Of a stretch of DNA of 64,000 nt, positions 52,893 through 61,159 are shown in pieces; position 1 is the stretch's first letter; every line of letters begins with the position of its first letter. The notes beneath the pieces are model-generated. The model was not told where the DNA came from, made no database searches, and was given only the letters and a program-made list of their open reading frames with translations. A program made the position numbers and the translations under genes. Source of the DNA: Salinivibrio sp. ES.052 (GTDB lineage Bacteria; Pseudomonadota; Gammaproteobacteria; Enterobacterales; Vibrionaceae); NCBI RefSeq assembly GCF_900141775.1, contig NZ_FSRI01000001.1, forward strand, positions 1,086,251-1,150,250, written 5' to 3'.

Positions 52893-53903
52893 TTATTTCA
52901 TTACCAGTTCAGACGGGATATCGATACCCACTTCTTGGTAATAGCGTGCTGCACCTGGATGCAGTGGCACAGGCAAACCGGCGATCGCTTTTTCAATCGC
53001 CATCGCTTTGGTGGCTTTATGAATGCCTTGAAGGAAAGACAAGTTCTCGTAAATAGCCTTGGTGAGCTGATACACATCCTCATCGGAAAGATCTTTACGC
53101 ACGGCCAAGAAGTTAGGTTGCGCAATGGTGGTGACCGGCTTATCCAGCTCAGGATAGGTATTAGCAGGAATTTCGTACTTGGTCCAAAGGTTGTATTTAC
53201 CGTTCGCCGCTTTGATTTGCTCGTCAGTAAAAGACAGGATAGAGATATCATTCCCCAGTGCAGCGAACGCTTGGGTAACCGCACCAACTGGCACCCCCGC
53301 TGGGGTATTCATGCCATCAATGGTGCCATTTTGTAGTGCGCTGGCACTGCCACCATAACCCATGTAAGCCAAATTAAAGGATTCCGGATCCACGCCAAGT
53401 CCCTTCATTATCTGACGACCTGAGTTTTCGGTACCTGAATTCTTCTTACCAATCGAAAATTTTTCACCTTCAAGGTTACTCAAATCACTCACGGTGCCTG
53501 TTTCTGCCAGCTCACTGCGCACAATAAAGTGCTCAACGTTTTGCCAGAGCATAGACACAGAGCGCAGTTGATCTTGGCGGCCACTTTCAGCATATGGCCC
53601 CTCGCCGGACCAGGCCCATGCGCCGTATAAGCCCTGCAAGATCGCAAATTGCGCTTCATCTTCGTTCAGGAGCTTCACATTCTCGCCGGAGCCAGCGGAG
53701 CTGATTGCCGACAACGAAAAATGGTGCTTAGGCGCCAGCTTGACCTTACTCAGCGTCGCCAGCGCGACACCAACGGGATAGTAGGTGCCACCGGTTGAAG
53801 CCGTTGCGAGGATATAGCTTCGGTCTTCTGCGACAGCGGTCGAGGCGAGGCTAAACGAGGCCGCAGCAAACGTCAGTGCTTTAAATAGCTGATTGATCTT
53901 CAT
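52893..53903 (-). CDS. TAXI-family TRAP solute-binding protein
   Basis: 336 residues, signal peptide of about 25 residues ending ...STAVA, then YILATASTGGTYYPVGVALATLSKVKL, the TAXI signature, and SIGKKNSGTENSGRQIMKGLG. A TAXI TRAP protein of V. cholerae has been reported to bind glutamate; together with lhgO here, a dicarboxylate such as glutamate or 2-hydroxyglutarate is a plausible ligand. A sigma-54 promoter and a likely activator site are upstream. Confidence 0.9.
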   Translation of the reverse strand: MKINQLFKALTFAAASFSLASTAVAEDRSYILATASTGGTYYPVGVALATLSKVKLAPKHHFSLSAISSAGSGENVKLLNEDEAQFAILQGLYGAWAWSGEGPYAESGRQDQLRSVSMLWQNVEHFIVRSELAETGTVSDLSNLEGEKFSIGKKNSGTENSGRQIMKGLGVDPESFNLAYMGYGGSASALQNGTIDGMNTPAGVPVGAVTQAFAALGNDISILSFTDEQIKAANGKYNLWTKYEIPANTYPELDKPVTTIAQPNFLAVRKDLSDEDVYQLTKAIYENLSFLQGIHKATKAMAIEKAIAGLPVPLHPGAARYYQEVGIDIPSELVMK

Positions 53904-53975
53904 CTTTACTCTCCATGTAGGGCTGTATTATTGGTTTACATAAATTACAAAATTATTTAACAGCAAAGCATAGAT

Positions 53976-53991
53976 AGCAAAGGGAATGCCA
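53976..53991 (-). promoter_or_regulatory. Sigma-54 promoter of the TAXI-TRAP-lhgO operon
   Basis: Minus-strand sequence TGGCATTCCCTTTGCT fits the consensus TGGCAC-N5-TTGCW, with the GG and GC pairs exactly 10 bp apart. It is about 75 nt upstream of the TAXI start codon. Use of sigma-54 agrees with the neighbouring DctD-like activator. Confidence 0.75.
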
Positions 53992-54040
53992 AAGCCTATA
54001 TCCCTGTTATAAAAGGAAATATAAGAAGAGGCCATGGATA

Positions 54041-54094
54041 ATCAGCAAGATTTTTCTCATTTATGGCTGGGCCAATAAGCAAAATCTTGCTGAT
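54041..54094. repeat. 14-bp perfect inverted repeat, likely activator site (UAS)
   Basis: ATCAGCAAGATTTT at 54041-54054 and its exact reverse complement at 54081-54094, with a 26-nt spacer containing a smaller TGGC/GCCA hairpin. It is centred about 85 bp upstream of the sigma-54 promoter, the usual distance for enhancer-binding proteins. No U-run follows, so it is not a good terminator. Likely bound by the DctD-like regulator encoded just upstream. Confidence 0.55.
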
Positions 54095-54154
54095 GATAGC
54101 GGCTCACTAGGCAGTCAGGCATCACAAAATGTAACTAAAGTGTGATCAACGCTT

Positions 54155-54169
54155 AAACGCGGCGCGTTT
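54155..54169 (-). terminator. Possible dctD-like gene terminator
   Basis: Perfect 6-bp inverted repeat AAACGC / GCGTTT around GGC, 29 nt after the stop of the sigma-54 activator gene. Short stem with weak U-tail, so modest support. Confidence 0.4.
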
Positions 54170-54197
54170 CGCCTTGAGCAATTTTTTGCCGATTCAC

Positions 54198-55547
54198 TTA
54201 GGTATAGTCAGCACGGTGTAAGCCAAACTTTTTCATTTTTTGGTTCAAGGTACGGCGAGGCAAATCGAGTGCTACCATCACTTCATGAATTCGCCCTCGA
54301 TGGGCGACCAAGCACTCATGCAATACCTTGCGCTCAAAGTTATGCAGTTGGATTAGAAGCGGGACATCCGACTGGATGGTTTCCATGGTCGATGAGGGAC
54401 GATTCGATAAGATTTCCATCACTGAAATACTGTCATCCAAGGCAAACCGCACTGCTACGTTACGCAGCTCGCGAATATTACCCGGCCATGAATAAGACAA
54501 AATGGCGTGCCGATCAGCCTCACTGGCCAAGCGTGTCTCCGGATTGGTCTGACGGGTAAAGTGTTCAAACAAGATTAACGCATCATCGTCACGCTCTCTT
54601 AAGGGCGGAATATGAATTTGTGCCACGTTTAAGCGGTAGTACAAATCTTGCCGAAAGGTTTCATGACCACTGAGATCTTCTTTCGCTGCCGCAATCACCC
54701 GCGTATCGATCGCTATTGACTGATTTCCTCCCACTCGCTCAACCCTTTGCTCCTGAAGCACGCGTAAAACCTTTACTTGCATGCTCATCGGCATGCTCTC
54801 TACTTCATCAAAAAACAAAGTGCCCTTGTGCGCGTATTCGAGCTTACCAATCCGACGCTGATTGGCACCGGTAAACGCCCCCGCTTCATGGCCAAACAGC
54901 TCACTTTCAAACAAGTTTTCTGGGATCGCGCCGCAGTTAATCGGCACCAAGCGTTGTCCACGACGTACACTCTCATTATGCAAGCTGGTCGCCACCAGCT
55001 CTTTGCCACAGCCTGTTTCCCCATAAATGATCACATTCGTGTCAATGCGTGCCAGTTTTGCCACTTGCTCACGTAACTGTTGCATCACACGACTTTGCCC
55101 AATCAATACCTTTTCTAACCCGCTGATGCGCGCTAAATACGCTTGCCGCTCTTGCGTCGATGCTTGCTGGCGATAAGTATCAACCGCCTCGGTAACACGC
55201 TGAGACAAACGCTCGGGCTCAAAAGGTTTTTCGATAAAATCAAACGCCCCGTTTTGCAACGCCCCCACGGCCATATCAACATCACCGTGTCCGGTAATAA
55301 ACAACACAGGCGTGGCCACCAGGTGCTGCTCAAGCTCACTCAGGATCGATAATCCATCAACATCAGGGAGTTTGACGTCGCTGACCACCGCATCAAACGG
55401 GTGCTGTAGCACGGCATCCAACCCGGCTTTGCCATGACTAAATGCTGCCACCTCAAACCCTGCCAGCTCTAGCCACTGGCAGGTGGTCTGGCGAACAATA
55501 TCGTCATCTTCAATCAAGGCAATGCGTGGGGGTGTTTCAGCAATCAT
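54198..55547 (-). CDS. dctD: Sigma-54-dependent response regulator (DctD/NtrC type)
   Basis: 449 residues: receiver domain (acidic triad about 14-16, phospho-acceptor Asp57 in VVSDVKLPDVDG, Lys about 107 in FIEKPF), AAA+ domain with Walker A YGETGCGKEL, the sigma-54 contact loop FGHEAGAFTGA and DEVESMPMSMQVKVLRVLQE, and a C-terminal Fis-type helix-turn-helix. It would turn on the TAXI-TRAP operon via sigma-54. Divergent from the kinase gene. Symbol is by family and context. Confidence 0.88.
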   Translation of the reverse strand: MIAETPPRIALIEDDDIVRQTTCQWLELAGFEVAAFSHGKAGLDAVLQHPFDAVVSDVKLPDVDGLSILSELEQHLVATPVLFITGHGDVDMAVGALQNGAFDFIEKPFEPERLSQRVTEAVDTYRQQASTQERQAYLARISGLEKVLIGQSRVMQQLREQVAKLARIDTNVIIYGETGCGKELVATSLHNESVRRGQRLVPINCGAIPENLFESELFGHEAGAFTGANQRRIGKLEYAHKGTLFFDEVESMPMSMQVKVLRVLQEQRVERVGGNQSIAIDTRVIAAAKEDLSGHETFRQDLYYRLNVAQIHIPPLRERDDDALILFEHFTRQTNPETRLASEADRHAILSYSWPGNIRELRNVAVRFALDDSISVMEILSNRPSSTMETIQSDVPLLIQLHNFERKVLHECLVAHRGRIHEVMVALDLPRRTLNQKMKKFGLHRADYT

Positions 55548-55691
55548 GAGGGTTCATCCGTGATACGTTTTTCATTACGGTAGCAAAAGCCACCGATCAG
55601 AAAAGGAGCTAGCTCTCACTTTCTCATCACACTGCTTTAACATTTTTTCGGCGCACCGCAGTCTAAAACAGAATAAGAATGAGAGTGTGTT

Positions 55692-57836
55692 ATGCATCAG
55701 GATCACCACAGCCACCAAGAAACCAGCATCAAGACGACATGGGCTCGATTAGTATTCGTCGGCATACTGGTGATTTTCTCATATGGCATCAGCCGTGAAG
55801 CGGCTTATCAGTGGTTAAGCGTACAACATCATATTGAGGTGCAGAACAAGCTTTTGGACTACATCGGTGAGGTCCGCCGTGCATTAAGACGCTTCTATCA
55901 TCTGCCTTATTTGCTGACCAACCATCCTGACACACTGGCGATTGTAAAGGGCGCGCAGCATGACCCCGCCGCCTTCCAAGCAAAACTCACACAACTCGAC
56001 AAAGCGGCCAATACCGAAGGTTGGACACTGCTCTCCACATCAGGCGATGTGCTGGCGTCGAGCTTGATTGATGAACGCTTTAGCCGCCCCGATCGATTGG
56101 CGATCGTCGAGCAAGTATTGCACCAAGGTGAAGGCGTATCATTGGTAAATAAAACCAAAGGCTATGGCCCACTCTACTATTTATCCGCCCCGGTTTTTGA
56201 GGGGCTTAACATTGCCGCTATCGTGGTGGTGCAGATTGACCTGAGTTTTCTCACCGAACAACCCATTACCAGTCAAGACATCATTCTGCTGCAAAATCGG
56301 CAACAGCGCTTTTTCCTTTCAAGCAGCAGCGAGTACAACGCAGACTGGCTGAATGCAGCCCAGCTGAATGCAGCCCAGCTGAACGCGACACAAACGCCAG
56401 AACACGATAAGACACAGACGGTTAACAGGGAAACGCGTTATCTCTACGACAGTACCGCCATCAGTCAGTGGCGGCTGAATGCCACCTCCTTTCTCGGCCA
56501 CACGGTAAAACTGGACGATCTAAAGTGGTCAGTGAGCTACCTTACGCCCTACAAGCCTATCAAAGGCGCGGCAAGCCTGTTCGCATGGGGAGTGGCCGCC
56601 GCACTGCTCGTGGTCATTCTGCTGTTGATTATCGGTCAACAACGCCGGCAAAAACACCGTCACCAGCAGCGTATTCAAAGCTTATTGCAAGAGTCGCAGC
56701 GCCGGCTTAAACAAATGATCGATAAAACACAAGTCGGGTTACTGTTAATTGATCAGCAAGGAGCGCTGTTTGATCTCAACCCGATGGCCAAGCGATTATT
56801 TGGCCTGCCAGAAAACAATCATCACCGCATTTTTGCTTGGGAATTATTTGATACCGGCAATCCACACTCCACCACCCTCACCTTGCTCAAAAACCTCGAT
56901 AAGCACAATGAACTGGCCGAGCTCAATGCGGTTGAAACCATGGCGCGTCGCAGCGACGGGAGCGTCTTTCCAGCGCTTTTCTCGCTCACCCGCTTTCCTT
57001 GGCATGATGAGCAATACTACCTGGCGACGTTGATTGACATTAGCAAACGTAAAAAAGCCGAACAGTCACTGCAGCAGATGAACCAAGCACTCACCGAGCG
57101 CGTGGAAGAGCGCACTCAAGCGCTGCAACAAGCACAAGCGCAACTGATTGAAACCAGCAAAATGGCCGCCTTAGGGAGAATGTCGAGCGCCATTACTCAT
57201 GAGCTTAATCAGCCACTTACCGGCCTTCGTACCTTACTCACCACCAACACCTTGCTTGCTGAGCGCGGCGAGACAGAAAAAGTTAAAGCCAACAACCAGC
57301 TGGTGCAAAAGCTGATTGATCGTATGACCAATATGACCAGCCAATTAAAAACCTTTGCCTACAGCAAACCACAGCATCTCCATCCCGTGTCGCTGGCTGA
57401 TGCCCTCAATGAGACCTTGCGTGTGTATCAAGCTCAGTTGGCAGACATTGATGTGCGAGTGCGGATGCCTCACGACACGCCCCTGATTGAGGGTGAAGGA
57501 CAACGACTATTGCAAATATTGGGGAACTTGGTGTCCAACGCGTGCGATGCGATGGCAAATACCGCGGCGCCGACCTTGGTGTTTGTGGTCACTCCTGCCG
57601 AAAGGACAGTCGAGCTGATGGTCAGTGACAACGGCTGCGGAGCCTCAACAGACGTTCTTGAAACCATGTTCGAGCCGTTTGTCACCTCTAAAAAAATTGG
57701 CGACGGACTGGGTTTGGGGCTCGCGATTACCGCCAATAACGTGCGAGATATAAATGGACATATAAGCGTCGCCCCTAATGCCCAGAATGGACTGACCTTC
57801 AAACTTACTTTTCAGTCAGTCATCCCTGGTCACTAA
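55692..57836 (+). CDS. dctB: DctB-type membrane sensor histidine kinase
   Basis: 714 residues. TM1 (about 15-32), a periplasmic sensor region (about 35-285) of the dCache-like kind, TM2 (about 298-318), a PAS domain (LKQMIDKTQVGLLLIDQQGALFDLNPMAKRLFGL), a coiled linker, HisKA with phospho-acceptor His about 503 in SSAITHELNQPLTGLRTLL, and HATPase (NLVSNACDAM, GDGLGLGLAI). A 15-bp tandem repeat in the sensor region gives repeated LNAAQ units (about 220-234). It would sense the ligand outside and phosphorylate the DctD-like partner encoded divergently. Confidence 0.88.
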   Translation: MHQDHHSHQETSIKTTWARLVFVGILVIFSYGISREAAYQWLSVQHHIEVQNKLLDYIGEVRRALRRFYHLPYLLTNHPDTLAIVKGAQHDPAAFQAKLTQLDKAANTEGWTLLSTSGDVLASSLIDERFSRPDRLAIVEQVLHQGEGVSLVNKTKGYGPLYYLSAPVFEGLNIAAIVVVQIDLSFLTEQPITSQDIILLQNRQQRFFLSSSSEYNADWLNAAQLNAAQLNATQTPEHDKTQTVNRETRYLYDSTAISQWRLNATSFLGHTVKLDDLKWSVSYLTPYKPIKGAASLFAWGVAAALLVVILLLIIGQQRRQKHRHQQRIQSLLQESQRRLKQMIDKTQVGLLLIDQQGALFDLNPMAKRLFGLPENNHHRIFAWELFDTGNPHSTTLTLLKNLDKHNELAELNAVETMARRSDGSVFPALFSLTRFPWHDEQYYLATLIDISKRKKAEQSLQQMNQALTERVEERTQALQQAQAQLIETSKMAALGRMSSAITHELNQPLTGLRTLLTTNTLLAERGETEKVKANNQLVQKLIDRMTNMTSQLKTFAYSKPQHLHPVSLADALNETLRVYQAQLADIDVRVRMPHDTPLIEGEGQRLLQILGNLVSNACDAMANTAAPTLVFVVTPAERTVELMVSDNGCGASTDVLETMFEPFVTSKKIGDGLGLGLAITANNVRDINGHISVAPNAQNGLTFKLTFQSVIPGH
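56349..56393 (+). repeat. 15-bp in-frame tandem repeat in the sensor kinase
   Basis: CTGAATGCAGCCCAG is present twice exactly (56349-56363, 56364-56378) and a third time in degenerate form (56379-56393). It encodes LNAAQ repeats in the periplasmic part. Units in multiples of three keep the frame when the copy number changes. Confidence 0.75.
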
Positions 57837-57864
57837 ACCGCGCGCCGCTCGCCTCCGCGCGCAA

Positions 57865-58374
57865 TTACAGTGCGGCCGACATAATATGCTGAGGGCCAGC
57901 CGCACCGCCCCAATACAGCTCGCCTGTATCGGTGAAGCCACCTTTTTGGTAACAGGCTTTAGCGGCCGGGTTTCGACAGTTAACGGTCAGATACACCCAA
58001 TTGAAATCACCATAAGCAACGGGTAAATACGCCAGCAAGGCTTTAACCGCACCGGTACCTAATCCCTGCCCTTGATACCGCGCATCCACCACAAACATGC
58101 GCAGACCCAGCGTCTTTGGCGGGCAAAAGTCATACTGAGACGCATAGTCGATATCGAGTTTAAAAAAGCCTACCGTCTTGCCCGCTCGCTTGATCACATG
58201 GCGGTGAATGGTCTCACTGTCCTCGGCAAGAAATTCGTCTGCAGTCCCCGCAAACTTTACTTGTTGGTCAGGTAACGATACCTGGCGAACCCCCTCTGTG
58301 TCTTCATTCGTTAGCGGGGCGACACTTATCTCGATAAGCTTACTGGTGGCGTCTGGCATGTTAGCTTTCATCAT
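57865..58374 (-). CDS. GNAT acetyltransferase
   Basis: 169 residues. Acetyl-CoA motif in LRMFVVDARYQGQGLGTGAVKALLAYLPVAYGDFNWVYLTVNCRNPAAKACYQKGGFTDTG, including the Y-Q-G-Q-G-L-G loop. Start ATG at 58374 or the adjacent one at 58371. Convergent with the kinase gene. Substrate unknown. Confidence 0.84.
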   Translation of the reverse strand: MMKANMPDATSKLIEISVAPLTNEDTEGVRQVSLPDQQVKFAGTADEFLAEDSETIHRHVIKRAGKTVGFFKLDIDYASQYDFCPPKTLGLRMFVVDARYQGQGLGTGAVKALLAYLPVAYGDFNWVYLTVNCRNPAAKACYQKGGFTDTGELYWGGAAGPQHIMSAAL

Positions 58375-58493
58375 CCTTGTTATTGGTATAGGGCTCGCGC
58401 GTTAGTCTTCGTGGTCAATAGTCTTAGCGGTCAATGCTGAGCACTCGAGGTTAGGGATCACCGAACAACGTGTTCCCTTAAAGAGCGGGCATA

Positions 58494-58523
58494 AAAAAGG
58501 GAGCCCTGCTACACAGCGCTCCC
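58494..58523 (-). terminator. ohr terminator
   Basis: On the minus strand GGGAGC / GCTCCC with an internal GCT/AGC pairing, followed by six T. It starts 22 nt after the ohr stop codon. Confidence 0.8.
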
Positions 58524-58544
58524 TATCATAGCGTGCCAGTTAGG

Positions 58545-58973
58545 TTAAATCACTGACAATTCAACCTTAATATTGCCACGCGTGGCATTGGAATACGGGC
58601 ATACTTGGTGTGCTTGTTCCACCAATGACTGCGCGGTGTCTTTATCCAGTTCGCCAACCGATACCGCCAATTTCACCGCAATGCCAAAACCGCCATCAAT
58701 GGGGCCAATCGACACTTCTGAGTTGATATGCGTATCTTCCGGTAAGGTGACGCCTGCTTTACCCGCCACTAGACGAAGCGCGCCAATAAAACACGCCGCA
58801 TAGCCGGCAGCAAAGAGCTGCTCAGGGTTGGTGCCTTCACCATCGTTCCCGCCGAGCCCTTTGGGGGTTGAAAGCGCAACATCTAAACGCCCATCATCGG
58901 ATTTTGCAGACCCTTCACGGCCTCCCGTAGCGGTCGCTTTTGCTGTATAGGCAACACTTTGTAGCTCTTTCAT
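58545..58973 (-). CDS. ohr: Organic hydroperoxide resistance protein Ohr
   Basis: 142 residues starting MKELQSVAYTAKATATGGREG; the upstream 24 codons of open frame are excluded because an AGGAGAG site precedes this ATG. The catalytic pair Cys61 (FAAGYAACFIGALR) and Cys125 (QVCPYSNATRGNI) sits at the exact family positions. Ohr reduces organic and fatty-acid hydroperoxides using lipoylated partners. The ohrR gene is divergent with clear operator palindromes between. Confidence 0.95.
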   Translation of the reverse strand: MKELQSVAYTAKATATGGREGSAKSDDGRLDVALSTPKGLGGNDGEGTNPEQLFAAGYAACFIGALRLVAGKAGVTLPEDTHINSEVSIGPIDGGFGIAVKLAVSVGELDKDTAQSLVEQAHQVCPYSNATRGNIKVELSVI

Positions 58974-59055
58974 TTCACTCTCCTGTGTTCCAGTCCGCTT
59001 GCGGCTCACTGCTTCGCCCAGCAGGTGCGGTGAAGCCGCTTGCATCAGGTTTATT

Positions 59056-59118
59056 TATTTTGCATGCAAAATACTAGATCGCATGACCCAGCATTGCAAA
59101 TACTTTGCGTACAAAATA
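59056..59118. promoter_or_regulatory. Two OhrR-type operators between ohr and ohrR
   Basis: A perfect 18-bp palindrome TATTTTGCATGCAAAATA (59056-59073) and a near-palindrome TACTTTGCGTACAAAATA (59101-59118) lie 45 bp apart in the divergent region. Their shape fits OhrR binding, giving joint control of ohr and autoregulation of ohrR. Confidence 0.72.
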
Positions 59119-59152
59119 AAATACTTATTAGACACACAGACAATGACAAGCC

Positions 59153-59596
59153 ATGACCTATCCCCAATTACAGCTCAATAGCCAAATTTGCCACCGCTTG
59201 TATAAAGCCTCTAATGGGATTTCGCGCGCCTACCGAACCTGGTTGAGCGAGCTTGATCTCACCTATCCGCAATATGTGGTGATGATGGCGCTGTGGGAAG
59301 AAAATCAACTATCGATCGCCACGTTAGTCGAGAAGACGGGGATCGATGGTGGTGCGATGACGCAGATTTTGAAAAAGATGAGCGATAAAGGCTTGCTCAC
59401 CATCGTGAAAGACGAAGACGATAAGCGAAAGCGATGGGTCACCCTAACGGGCAAAGGCATTGAGCTGCAGCACCAAGCCGCTGCTATCCCTGAGAAAATC
59501 CGCTGCAAGTTTCCCAGCATTGATGATGAGCAAGCCCAGCACCTGATTGCGCTGCTGGATATGATTAATCACGACTTAGGAGAAAGTGACGCATAA
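59153..59596 (+). CDS. ohrR: OhrR, MarR-family organic peroxide sensor
   Basis: 147 residues. The N-terminal reactive Cys13 in NSQICHRLYKASNGISRAYRTWLSELDLTYPQYVVMMALWE matches OhrR. Winged helix with recognition segment TLVEKTGIDGGAMTQILKKMSDKGLL and DEDDKRKRWVTLT wing. Oxidation of Cys13 by organic hydroperoxides releases the operators and induces ohr. Confidence 0.92.
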   Translation: MTYPQLQLNSQICHRLYKASNGISRAYRTWLSELDLTYPQYVVMMALWEENQLSIATLVEKTGIDGGAMTQILKKMSDKGLLTIVKDEDDKRKRWVTLTGKGIELQHQAAAIPEKIRCKFPSIDDEQAQHLIALLDMINHDLGESDA

Positions 59597-59713
59597 CCGT
59601 CCGGAAAACGGCACCTGCGCAAGGCGCATCGGCAACAAAGGCAAACTATTACTTGGTCGTGGCCCTCTTTACTGACACAATCGGCGCTGTTACCTCGATA
59701 TGAACGGACAACA

Positions 59714-59950
59714 ATGAAACTTTTAGCTCGCAACCTTGCACGCACCACCACCGAACACCAACTCCGTCAGCTGTTTTCTGAACACGGCGATGTCACCGAA
59801 TGCACTCTGGTGCTGGACCAAGAGACCGGCGAATCCAAAGGCTTTGCTTTTGTGACCATGCCTGACGAGACACAAGCCAAAGCCGCAATGGCCGCCTTAA
59901 ACCTCACCAGTGTTGCGAAAAGCAAAATCCGCGTGAAAATCGCGAACTAA
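59714..59950 (+). CDS. Small RRM RNA-binding protein
   Basis: 78 residues, a single RNA recognition motif: RNP2 LLARNL near the N-terminus and RNP1 SKGFAFVTM (about 47-55). Such short RRM proteins in gamma-proteobacteria are often cold or stress linked. RNA target unknown. The start follows AACGGACAACA without a strong ribosome site. Confidence 0.88.
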   Translation: MKLLARNLARTTTEHQLRQLFSEHGDVTECTLVLDQETGESKGFAFVTMPDETQAKAAMAALNLTSVAKSKIRVKIAN

Positions 59951-59980
59951 GTACAGAACAATCATAAAAAGTTCTCTACA

Positions 59981-60006
59981 CACGTTCCCATGCTCTGCGT
60001 GGGAAT
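59981..60006. repeat. REP-like hairpin element
   Basis: CGTTCCCA-TGCTCTGCG-TGGGAATG forms a 7-bp hairpin (59984-59990 / 60000-60006). Sequences of this kind (GTTCCCAYGCTCTGCGTGGGAAYG) are repeated many times in some gamma-proteobacterial genomes. It lies between the RRM and zinc-ribbon genes. Copy number cannot be judged from this window. Confidence 0.4.
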
Positions 60007-60070
60007 GTATACGCCCCACGACTCATGGTTCATACTACTGCTGATAGTTTTTTCGCGTCGAGCAATCAAC

Positions 60071-60322
60071 ATGGCAAAACCGAATAAAAAAGGCCCCAGT
60101 AAAACCATCGATATTTTCTGTAAACGCTGTAATGCGCCGCTGTTTAAATACCGAAAAGGTGGTAAAGGCGCTTTGGTGAAGTGCTTTAAAGAAAGGATTG
60201 TTGAAGATGCCACGACCACGCCGTGTCACTGCCCTCAGTGCGAGCAGCCCTTTGCGCGTGACACCCTGGTGCGAGGCACACCAGCCTATAAATTCATTGG
60301 CGGTAAGGTATGGTTCAAATGA
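60071..60322 (+). CDS. Small zinc-ribbon protein
   Basis: 83 residues starting MAKPNKKGPSKTIDIFCKRCNAPLFKYRKGGKGALVKCF; Cys pairs CKRC (about 17-20) and CHCPQC (about 52-57) form a zinc ribbon. The open frame upstream to 59990 crosses the REP-like element and is not used. The C-terminus overlaps the start of the dioxygenase gene. A nucleic-acid or protein-binding role is likely, but unproven. Confidence 0.75.
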   Translation: MAKPNKKGPSKTIDIFCKRCNAPLFKYRKGGKGALVKCFKERIVEDATTTPCHCPQCEQPFARDTLVRGTPAYKFIGGKVWFK

Positions 60323-61146
60323 AGATAACCCCGTTAGGCGATACGTTAGGGGCGCAAGTCGATAATATCGACCTATCCCAGCTTTCCGAGGCGGAGTTTG
60401 CGGCGTTGTATCAAGCATTTTTACGCTACAAAGTGCTTTTCTTTCGCGAGCAGCCTCTCTCGACCGACGACCATGTCGCACTGGCAAAACGCTTCGGCGA
60501 GCTTGAGCCACCTCACCCGTTTTTCCCTCATCTGCCCGACAACAGCCAAGTGGTTGTGATTGAAACCAGCCGCGGCAACCCACCCAGCCAAAGCTATTGG
60601 CACACCGACATGACATGGCAAGCGGTGCCGCCCAAGTGCTCGGTTTTACACGCGCAATATGTACCAGAACATGGCGGGGATACGATTTGGTGTGACATGG
60701 CAGCAGTATGGGCCGATCTAACCGACGAAGAAAAAACCGAGCTACACCAGCTCGACACCATTCACGCGCTACACGCCTTTGAAGGCAGCCGATACGATCA
60801 TCAAGATGCCGACGGCCAGAGTGTGGTGACGAAACGCGCTCAAGACTACCCACCGATTCGTCGAGCAATGGTGCAAGCCCACCCTGAAACCGGCCAAGAG
60901 GTGCTATTTATTAACGAGCAATTTACTCGCGCGATTGCCGATTGGCCAGAAGCAGCTAGCCAACAACGGCTCGCGACACTGTTTAGTCAAGCACGCCAAT
61001 CGAAATATCACGTTCGCTTTCGCTGGCAAAAGCACTCGGTGGCAATCTGGGATAATCGCGCTACCCAGCACTACGCGGTAACCGATTATGGCGACGCTCC
61101 CAGACGATTACACCGTGTCACGGTTCAGGGTGAGCGTGCTCAGTAA
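60319..61146 (+). CDS. TauD/TfdA-family Fe(II)/2-oxoglutarate dioxygenase
   Basis: 275 residues from MKITPLGDTLGAQV (another in-frame ATG at 60310). The iron triad His95/Asp97 in YWHTDMTW and His251 in DNRATQHYAVTDY, plus the 2-oxoglutarate-binding Arg266 in RLHRVTVQG, are all present. Family members release sulfite from taurine or oxidise other substrates; taurine genes (tauABC) are not nearby, so the substrate is open. It overlaps the zinc-ribbon gene by 4 nt. Confidence 0.9.
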   Translation: MKITPLGDTLGAQVDNIDLSQLSEAEFAALYQAFLRYKVLFFREQPLSTDDHVALAKRFGELEPPHPFFPHLPDNSQVVVIETSRGNPPSQSYWHTDMTWQAVPPKCSVLHAQYVPEHGGDTIWCDMAAVWADLTDEEKTELHQLDTIHALHAFEGSRYDHQDADGQSVVTKRAQDYPPIRRAMVQAHPETGQEVLFINEQFTRAIADWPEAASQQRLATLFSQARQSKYHVRFRWQKHSVAIWDNRATQHYAVTDYGDAPRRLHRVTVQGERAQ

Positions 61147-61159
61147 CATCTTATGGCGC

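Noticed and set aside
54041..54094. Intrinsic terminator of the dctD-like gene
   Set aside because: The stem is long, but the loop is 26 nt and no U-run follows; position relative to the sigma-54 promoter fits an activator site better.
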